This document shows positions 1 through 5,260 of a stretch of 9,337 nucleotides of DNA, in pieces; positions within the stretch are counted from its first letter, which is position 1; every line of letters begins with the position of its first letter. The DNA is from Anaerolineae bacterium (lineage in GTDB: Bacteria; Chloroflexota; Anaerolineae; Promineifilales; Promineifilaceae). The position numbers and the translations under genes are program-made. The stretch lies in assembly GCA_028284105.1 (NCBI GenBank), contig JANQSK010000504.1, positions 1 through 9,337 of the forward strand, written 5' to 3'. The notes below the pieces were generated by a model. That model had not been told where the DNA came from. It searched no databases and saw nothing but the letters and a program-made list of their open reading frames with translations.

Positions 1-1
1 T

Positions 2-328
2 TTTTGGGCAGAAACCTTACCCGATTGGGAGCCAATGCCGTCACCATGGGAAAGCCTCATTGCGAAACATGCCCTTCTCGATGAAACAGATGCCTTACTT
101 GAAGCCGCTATTGATTTGGCTCAAAAACAAGATTTTCTCTCAACATCATTCTTACAGCGTCGCCTTAAAGTGGGTTATCCTCGTGCAGCTCGCATTATGG
201 AACACCTATTTGAAATGGGGCTCGTCGAAGATCCAAAATCTGGTGGCAAAACGCGGCGTACAATGGTGACTGAAGAAGATGAAGATCCATTGGAACGCAT
301 CATTTCTGAACGAGATGAGGATGAGTAA
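2..328 (+). CDS. ftsK: DNA translocase FtsK, C-terminal end (partial at 5' side)
   Basis: FtsK/SpoIIIE proteins are hexameric ATP-driven DNA pumps at the division septum that clear and align chromosome termini. Only the last ~109 residues are visible. The frame is open to the left edge (starting FWAETLPDWEP), so the ATG at 35 is internal and not the true start. Codons from about 95 to 280 encode the gamma winged-helix domain: a helix beginning TDALLEAAIDLA, then the recognition segment FLQRRLKVGYPRAARIMEHL, then a wing ending GLVEDP. In characterised FtsKs this domain reads the octameric KOPS sequences that set the direction of translocation and also contacts XerD. A short acidic tail ending in SERDEDE follows. 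The ATPase motor lies outside the window. The family call is secure; whether this is the main FtsK or a paralogue cannot be told from this end alone. Confidence 0.93.
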   Translation, partial: FWAETLPDWEPMPSPWESLIAKHALLDETDALLEAAIDLAQKQDFLSTSFLQRRLKVGYPRAARIMEHLFEMGLVEDPKSGGKTRRTMVTEEDEDPLERIISERDEDE

Positions 329-345
329 TACGGCCGTATTACTCA
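322..345 (+). terminator. 24-base perfect palindrome at the ftsK stop, possible terminator
   Basis: A perfect 24-base inverted repeat, centred between 333 and 334, contains the ftsK stop codon (TAA, 326-328) in its left arm and an ACGGCCGT octamer (330-337) at its centre. As RNA it can fold into a stem of about 10 bp with a GGCC loop. The following sequence is only moderately T-rich (TTTCCTTTTAT near 352-362), so it is a weak candidate for an intrinsic terminator. It may instead be only an extended copy of the window-wide palindrome. Confidence 0.45.
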
Positions 346-453
346 AAATAATTTCCTTTTATACCCAAAGTCTAGGCAGTCTTATTTTCAACAATTAATA
401 TCTTCTTCAATCCTGAGAAATCCTCAACAAGAGAAGCAAATAATTCATTTTTC

Positions 454-461
454 GATAAAAT
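454..461 (+). promoter_or_regulatory. Possible -10 element directly upstream of ctaA
   Basis: GATAAAAT lies just before the ctaA start. Its TAAAAT (456-461) matches the bacterial -10 consensus at five of six bases and would place the transcription start at or beside the ATG at 468, giving a leaderless or nearly leaderless mRNA. No ribosome-binding sequence is visible before this ATG, which fits. No good -35 hexamer is present at the usual distance, so the call is weak. Confidence 0.25.
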
Positions 462-467
462 TCAACT

Positions 468-1421
468 ATGCAAACACAAAAATTCCGCAATTTTGTTTGG
501 GTCACTTTGGCCTATACCTTGCTCGTCATTTTGTGGGGTGCCGTGGTGCGCGCTACTGGTTCAGGCGCTGGCTGTGGGAGCCATTGGCCGACTTGCAATG
601 GTGAAATCATCGCTCGTCCAGAATCTGTGGAAACGATGATTGAGCTATCCCATCGAATTACAAGTAGTCTATCTGGCCTTTTAGTGCTTATCATGCTCAT
701 TTGGGCATATAGAGTTTTCCCTAAAAAACATTTGGTTCGCAGAGGAGCAGTGATCTCCTTCTTCTTTATCCTCATGGAAGGGGCAATAGGCGCACTGTTG
801 GTTCGTCTAGAATTAGTCGGCGACAATAGCTCAATTGAACGAGCAGTTATGATTGCGATCCATCTTGTCAACACCTTTTTCTTGATTGCAGCAATTGTTT
901 TAACAGGCTGGTGGGCAAGCGACAAAAAAGTTCAATTCCATTTTCGCGATTCACAAACGGCTTGGCTATTAGGAATTGGAGCTGCTGGATTTTTCTTGCT
1001 TGGGGCCTCAGGAGCAATCACAGCTTTAGGAGATACGCTTTTCCCCTCAGAATCTCTATTAGAAGGATTTAGAGAGGATTTCTCACCCGGTGCCAACTTC
1101 TTAGTCCGACTGCGTGTCTATCACCCCATTATTGGTGTTGCTCTGGGTATCTATCTGCTTATGGCCAGCAATATCTTACTTGAAAAAATAAATTCCCCTT
1201 CGGTGCGTCGATTTTCAATTTGGATGCGATGGCTATTTGGTATTGAATTAGCCGTTGGTGTCGTTAATGTTTTATTGTTGGCTCCAGTATGGATGCAGGT
1301 CATCCATTTGCTGTTAGCCGATTTAGTGTGGATTACGGCCGTATTATTAGCCAACGAAGCCCTTACGACTGAACCTGAAATTGCACCGGCTTCAATCCAG
1401 CCTGAACCAAAATTGAGCTAA
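468..1421 (+). CDS. ctaA: Heme A synthase (CtaA/COX15 family)
   Basis: Integral membrane enzyme that oxidises the C8 methyl of heme O to a formyl group, giving heme A for aa3-type cytochrome c oxidase. The 317 residues show about eight hydrophobic helices (roughly 10-28, 64-83, 92-113, 125-148, 165-187, 216-237, 251-271, 276-295), in the internally duplicated four-plus-four layout of the family. The first loop carries the hallmark GAVVRATGSGAGCGSHWPTCNG region. The four expected heme-ligand histidines are present: H62 (in ELSHR, with the conserved E59), H132, H219 (YHPIIG) and H280 (HLLLADL). C36 and C43 form the usual N-half cysteine pair, but I see no cysteine in the matching loop of the C half (about 188-215) or anywhere else. 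The ATG at 468 lacks a Shine-Dalgarno sequence. The downstream DUF72 gene follows after 10 bases and may be cotranscribed. An ACGGCCGT copy lies inside the gene at 1335. Confidence 0.93.
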   Translation: MQTQKFRNFVWVTLAYTLLVILWGAVVRATGSGAGCGSHWPTCNGEIIARPESVETMIELSHRITSSLSGLLVLIMLIWAYRVFPKKHLVRRGAVISFFFILMEGAIGALLVRLELVGDNSSIERAVMIAIHLVNTFFLIAAIVLTGWWASDKKVQFHFRDSQTAWLLGIGAAGFFLLGASGAITALGDTLFPSESLLEGFREDFSPGANFLVRLRVYHPIIGVALGIYLLMASNILLEKINSPSVRRFSIWMRWLFGIELAVGVVNVLLLAPVWMQVIHLLLADLVWITAVLLANEALTTEPEIAPASIQPEPKLS

Positions 1422-1431
1422 AATCACGCCT

Positions 1432-2223
1432 ATGTCTTCAATAAATTGGCACCTTGGCACAATGGGTTTTGGCTACAAGCAGTGGGTTGGCTCATTTTAT
1501 CCTGCGGGAATGAATGCCAAAAGTTATTTATCCCACTACAGCCAACATTTCGACTCCGTTGAAATTGATTCAACTTTTTATGGTATTCCCCGTGTAGAAC
1601 AGCTTCAAAAATGGGAGAACAGTACACCAAAGAAGTTCAAATTTTGCCTAAAAACCCCACGCCAAATCACACACGAACAACCCTTACATATTTCCATTGA
1701 ACAAATGCAGCTCTTCCTTGAGCGCGTCCAAGTTCTTGAGGATAAATTAGGGGCTGTGCTTATCCAGTTTGGGCCTGAGTTCACAGTGCAATATCAAGAA
1801 GACTTACAGATTTTTCTATCTCAACTTCCAAAACATATACGGTATGCAGTTGAGTTTCGTCACCGTTCCTGGGTTCAGCCAGAAACGGCCGTTTTGCTCC
1901 AAAATCATAACTGTTGCTTTGTTTCGGCTGATTACATCCACCTCCCCAAAGAAATCGTTCACACCACAGATTTTCTCTATTGCCGCTTTATTGGTCCACA
2001 CGGGCAATATGCCACAAAAGACAAAGAACTCGTTGATTTAACACCAGAATTGAACAGCTGGCATCAGAAAATAACACCTTATTTCGACAAGGTTTCAAAT
2101 ATCTTCTGTTATTTCAATAATGATTTTTCGGGGCATTCTCCAGCAACCTGTAATCGGTTTCGAAAAATTGTAGGGTTACCGGATCGGGAAATACGGCCGT
2201 TGCAGCAAGGTCGCCTCTTTTAA
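1432..2223 (+). CDS. DUF72 domain protein (YecE-like)
   Basis: A 263-residue cytosolic protein covering the whole DUF72 family, which has a TIM-barrel-like fold and no established biochemical role. Recognisable family blocks, in order: GTMGFGYKQWVGSFYP near the N terminus; VEIDSTFYGIPR (about 43-54); FKFCLKTPRQITHE (about 69-82); LGAVLIQFGPEF (about 106-117); the AVEFRHRSW strand (about 138-146); RFIGPHG (about 185-191); and FNNDFSGHSPATCNRF (about 228-243), the equivalent of the usual YYFNN..GHAP segment. Length is typical and nothing is truncated. The start at 1432 is 10 bases after the ctaA stop and has no clear ribosome-binding site, so expression probably depends on ctaA transcription or coupling. 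A functional link to heme A synthesis is not implied by the family. Two ACGGCCGT copies lie within it (1885, 2193). The gene is convergent with gene A. Confidence 0.92.
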   Translation: MSSINWHLGTMGFGYKQWVGSFYPAGMNAKSYLSHYSQHFDSVEIDSTFYGIPRVEQLQKWENSTPKKFKFCLKTPRQITHEQPLHISIEQMQLFLERVQVLEDKLGAVLIQFGPEFTVQYQEDLQIFLSQLPKHIRYAVEFRHRSWVQPETAVLLQNHNCCFVSADYIHLPKEIVHTTDFLYCRFIGPHGQYATKDKELVDLTPELNSWHQKITPYFDKVSNIFCYFNNDFSGHSPATCNRFRKIVGLPDREIRPLQQGRLF

Positions 2224-2224
2224 A

Positions 2225-2267
2225 CAAAAAAAGGGCTAGTTGAGATTTATTTTCCCAACTAGCCCTT
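2225..2267 (-). terminator. Intrinsic terminator of gene A
   Basis: A perfect 12-bp stem (AAGGGCTAGTTG at 2231-2242 pairing with 2256-2267, 13-base loop) sits between the convergent DUF72 and gene A stops. Read on the minus strand it is followed by a T-rich tail (complement of 2222-2230), so it is a textbook terminator for gene A. On the plus strand no T tract follows the stem, so it would be a poor terminator for the DUF72 gene. Confidence 0.85.
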
Positions 2268-2286
2268 GATTCGTTAATCACACTGA

Positions 2287-5160
2287 CTAATCAATTGTAC
2301 AGTCAGCAAATCCAGAGAATGTTTCCCCTTCAGCAACCAAAATCGCAGTGAAGTGCATATCCAATGGATACCAATCTGCTGGATCTTCACCGTTCCAATT
2401 CCAACCATTGTAATTACTGACTGGTTGATTGGCACCATTCTTAATTGCCAAACCAATACGATAGCGTTCACGGGTCCAATCAATTGGTTGATTATTCAAC
2501 TTCCACATTGTGGCAATGGGCTGATCCCAACATACAACATTGCCTGGGTTACCCGCAACTACATTCAAGCTTCCACAGTTTTCCAAAGCAAAGTTATCAC
2601 CATTGAGCTCTTGCCAGTAGCATAATTGGATTTTCATTTGCTGCTGAGCCACAGGTTGATTATGAATTTCTGCACGGAAGTAAAGCGTTCCATTTGCATA
2701 GTTTGGTGTACCTGTATAGTCGTAGTTTTCGCGTGGAGGTGTATTATTTGGAAATCCACGATGCTGTTCGGTGACTTCGCGATCCCAATCAAATACGTTA
2801 AGTTCTGGAACTTCTACAATTTCATCAACACCTTCACCTGTTAAAGCAACTGAAACCAGACCATCATTTGGATCATCGCTTGTGATGTCAAGGGAGCCGG
2901 TTTCTTCGCCGATAGCTGTTGGCGAGAAACGGACAGTCACATCTTGAGATTGGCCAGTAGACAATGTAAATGGTGCAGCAGGAGATTCAATAGTGAATAC
3001 CCCATTTGCAATCGTCATGTCTGAAACTGTCAAATCTAATTCACCATCATTTGAGACTGTCACAACCAAATCAGAGGTTTCACCCAATAACAGTTGGTCA
3101 AAGTCCAAAGATGTCGCTGAAAGCGAAATATCAGCTTCTGGTGTTGGTGGTTCGGCAGGCCCACCACCAATCACTTCAATTGCAGAAATCATAGAGGCGC
3201 GGAGGACATTATCAAAGTCAATATTTAGTTGTCCATCTTCAACATTGACAGTCACCGTTTCAGAAACGGCCGTGTATTGACCACCAGCCGCCGCAAAAAT
3301 ATCATAATCATCGAGAGCAACATCACCTTCAATAATCACATCGAAAGTTCGTTCACCGGCTTGGTCTTGCCATGGCTCCATAAAATGGAGGATGACTGTA
3401 TATTCACCATCTTCTAAATCGAACAAATAGCTAAAGTTCGCATTTGTTTTAACCGTTTGATAAAGAGGGTCATCTGTCGTGTTAGCAATCTCTGAATTAA
3501 AATCGAAAGAGCGTGTGTTGCCAGAGTAGCCAAAATCACCAGCAGAGTAGGCTTTGTCAGCCTCAAACTCATAACCGTTTGAATCAGTATAAGCGTCGCC
3601 GGCTGCATTGATTCGATAAGCGACAGCAGGTGCAGAAACGGCCGTTCCTTGAATAGCAACATCAACGCTTGCTTCATCTGGATCATCACTCACAATCGTC
3701 AGTGTGTCCGTTTGAGCGCCATCTTCTGTTGGGCTAAACGTGATTGTGACATTGCTGATACCACCTGGTGCAATCACAATAGGGGTGGTTGCTGAAGAGA
3801 TTGCAAACAGTGGGTTGGTCACGCTAAAAGATGAAACATTTAAGTCAACGATACCGTCATTAGAAATGGTTACCGTTTGAGAGTAGCTACCGCCCGGTGC
3901 CACATTACCAAAATCAACAGAAAGCGGAGACAGCGTAATATCGGGCTCTTGCGGTGGTGGAGCGACACCTGCACCATCTACGGGGTAAGAAATAGACCCT
4001 TCATCTGGATCATCACTCACAATAATCAGTACAGTGGCGTGCTCCCCTTCCACATCTGGCGCAAAGCTAATCGTTACATCAATGGATCCTGCTGGTGGAA
4101 TCACAGCCGGGATATTTGATGAATTAAGCGAAAAGACACCTTCCTCAATAGCAATTTCTGATACGGTTAAATCAGCAAGACCACTATTGCTCACCGTTAT
4201 TTGCAAATCAGCAGACTGACCAATTTCAACATCCCCAAAATCGAGTGAGGTGGGGCTAAACTCAATCTGTGGCTCCATAGGGGGAGGTGTTGTCCCATTC
4301 CCATCTAATGCAATAGAAACGATTGCCTCGTCCGCATCATCACTCGCAATATCAAGGGTGCCACTTTGGCTGCCTTCAGCAACTGGAGTAAATCGCAGCG
4401 TCACATCTTGTGAGCTATTTGGTGCGATTACGGCGGGTGCAATAGGCGTCTCAATCGTAAATAAGCTATTGTCAACAGATAATGAAGACACATTTAAGTC
4501 TGCGTCACCATCATTGTTGATCGTGATCTGCAAGTCAGCGGTCTGACCAATTTCTACATCGCCAAAATCGAGAGACGCAGGCGTGACATCAATTTCGGGC
4601 TCTGGTGTGCTTGCACCGACTTTTACGACAGATACTGCTGAAACAAATGGAGAACGCAACAAACGCCTAAAATCAACGTTTAATTGACCGTCCGCAACGG
4701 TGACCAAATAGGTTTCTTCAAAAGCGGTAAAGGCCCCACCTGTTTCTGCAAAAACATCAAAGTTATCACGAACAATGACATTCTCGATTTCAATATAAAA
4801 ACGACGTTGACCCTCATCGGTTGAGAAGGGGTCCATAATATGAACGGTCACTTCGTAGTCACCGTTTTCCATATTGTCATAGTTATAAGCAAAATCTAAA
4901 TAGGAGCGCATCGTTTGATACAGTTCATCATCGTCTGTACCGGCGATTTCTTGAGAGAATGAATATGTGCGACCTAAGGTGAGGCCGTAACTACCAGCTT
5001 CATAAATTCGGTCAGCCTCAAATTCTGTTCCATCAACGGCCGTATATTCGCCTCCCCCAGAATTAATATGCCATTCGGTTTGTTCGGCGGCAATACTAGG
5101 TACGAGTGCTATTGGTAAAAACAATAGCGTGAGCAGTATGAATATTGCTGCTTTTTTCAT
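2287..5160 (-). CDS. Gene A: secreted mosaic protein with malectin-like and Hydin-like domains and a novel C-terminal domain
   Basis: A 957-residue exported protein. Residues 1-25 form a signal peptide (KK, hydrophobic core, likely cut after SIAA). Residues ~30-183 and ~513-667 are two malectin-like domains: each begins with an (H/Y)(I/R)N(S/A).G..YT..(D/N)G.EFEAD pattern and ends with a DGQLN(V/I)DF strand. Malectins bind carbohydrate such as glucose oligomers. Residues ~189-290, 297-398, 406-507 and 675-778 are four ASPM-SPD-2-Hydin/choice-of-anchor-D-like beta-sandwich repeats (pattern SLDFGDVEIGQ..DL.ITI.N.G..DL.VS, ending SDDPDE). Residues ~785-957 are a domain I do not recognise, shared with genes B, C and D, holding the only four cysteines (847, 862, 877, 954). 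No LPXTG signal, C-terminal membrane anchor or catalytic domain is visible. The ATG at 5160 has AAGGA six bases upstream. Likely an extracellular or envelope-associated carbohydrate-binding or adhesion protein; function inferred only from domains. Confidence 0.88.
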   Translation of the reverse strand: MKKAAIFILLTLLFLPIALVPSIAAEQTEWHINSGGGEYTAVDGTEFEADRIYEAGSYGLTLGRTYSFSQEIAGTDDDELYQTMRSYLDFAYNYDNMENGDYEVTVHIMDPFSTDEGQRRFYIEIENVIVRDNFDVFAETGGAFTAFEETYLVTVADGQLNVDFRRLLRSPFVSAVSVVKVGASTPEPEIDVTPASLDFGDVEIGQTADLQITINNDGDADLNVSSLSVDNSLFTIETPIAPAVIAPNSSQDVTLRFTPVAEGSQSGTLDIASDDADEAIVSIALDGNGTTPPPMEPQIEFSPTSLDFGDVEIGQSADLQITVSNSGLADLTVSEIAIEEGVFSLNSSNIPAVIPPAGSIDVTISFAPDVEGEHATVLIIVSDDPDEGSISYPVDGAGVAPPPQEPDITLSPLSVDFGNVAPGGSYSQTVTISNDGIVDLNVSSFSVTNPLFAISSATTPIVIAPGGISNVTITFSPTEDGAQTDTLTIVSDDPDEASVDVAIQGTAVSAPAVAYRINAAGDAYTDSNGYEFEADKAYSAGDFGYSGNTRSFDFNSEIANTTDDPLYQTVKTNANFSYLFDLEDGEYTVILHFMEPWQDQAGERTFDVIIEGDVALDDYDIFAAAGGQYTAVSETVTVNVEDGQLNIDFDNVLRASMISAIEVIGGGPAEPPTPEADISLSATSLDFDQLLLGETSDLVVTVSNDGELDLTVSDMTIANGVFTIESPAAPFTLSTGQSQDVTVRFSPTAIGEETGSLDITSDDPNDGLVSVALTGEGVDEIVEVPELNVFDWDREVTEQHRGFPNNTPPRENYDYTGTPNYANGTLYFRAEIHNQPVAQQQMKIQLCYWQELNGDNFALENCGSLNVVAGNPGNVVCWDQPIATMWKLNNQPIDWTRERYRIGLAIKNGANQPVSNYNGWNWNGEDPADWYPLDMHFTAILVAEGETFSGFADCTID
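2290..2808 (-). other. Shared C-terminal domain of gene A
   Basis: Residues ~785-957 of protein A. Landmarks: V(F/Y)(D/N)W(D/N), GFPNN.PP.ENYDYTG, NYA.GTLYFR, LCYWQELNG, NC, VVCWDQ, MWK, DWTR.RYR, PVSNYNGWNWNGEDP, DWYPLDMHF, ETFSGF and a terminal DCTID. It is rich in aromatic residues and predicted to be mostly beta. The same domain ends proteins B, C and D, and I cannot assign it to a family I know. Confidence 0.8.
3640..4596 (-). repeat. Three tandem Hydin-like modules of about 325 bases in gene A
   Basis: Codons ~189-507 of gene A hold three tandem copies of a module of about 108 residues; a fourth copy (~675-778) stands apart after the second malectin-like domain. Similarity is visible in the DNA: a 24-base block at 3673-3696 recurs identically at 4000-4023, and the sequence around 4221-4250 recurs with few changes around 4546-4575. 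Both pairs are about 325-327 bases apart. This points to fairly recent in-frame duplication. Confidence 0.75.
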
Positions 5161-5166
5161 AAGTTT

Positions 5167-5171
5167 TCCTT
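5167..5171 (-). promoter_or_regulatory. Ribosome-binding site of gene A
   Basis: AAGGA on the minus strand lies six bases before the ATG at 5160, a good Shine-Dalgarno spacing. It confirms the start, which also gives a complete signal peptide. Confidence 0.75.
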
Positions 5172-5202
5172 AATCCTTTACTAAAATCTTCTACTGTTCG
5201 AG

Positions 5203-5248
5203 AAACAATACAAAAGCAGTACAACCTCGTCCCTTAGGTTGCACTGCT
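5203..5248 (-). terminator. Intrinsic terminator of gene B
   Basis: Arms 5215-5227 and 5236-5248 form a 13-bp stem with an 8-base loop. The single mismatch in the DNA (A5221 against C5242) becomes a G-U wobble in minus-strand RNA, so the stem is unbroken only when read in the direction of gene B. The minus-strand tail reads TTTTGTATTGTTT. It lies between B and A in a gap of only 100 bases, so any transcription of A from B's promoter would have to read through it. Confidence 0.8.
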
Positions 5249-5260
5249 GTCAAAACAATT

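Noticed and set aside
512..925. Open frame of 137 codons on the minus strand inside ctaA
   Set aside because: It is antisense to a clearly recognised heme A synthase, has no family resemblance or ribosome-binding site, and its composition is what the opposite strand of a membrane-protein gene gives.
2290..2808. The shared C-terminal domain as a type IX secretion sorting domain
   Set aside because: It is about twice as long as those domains, has conserved cysteines and WYPLDM/CYWQELNG blocks unlike them, and the rest of the window does not suggest Bacteroidota.
2353..4546. Several plus-strand open frames of 60-98 codons across gene A
   Set aside because: They lie opposite the malectin, Hydin-like and C-terminal domains of gene A; repeats in the host gene create repeated open frames on the other strand. 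None shows a start signal or known domain.
3640..4596. CRISPR or intergenic satellite array
   Set aside because: The repeats are about 325 bases, in frame, diverged and encode beta-sandwich modules; there are no short identical repeats with unique spacers.
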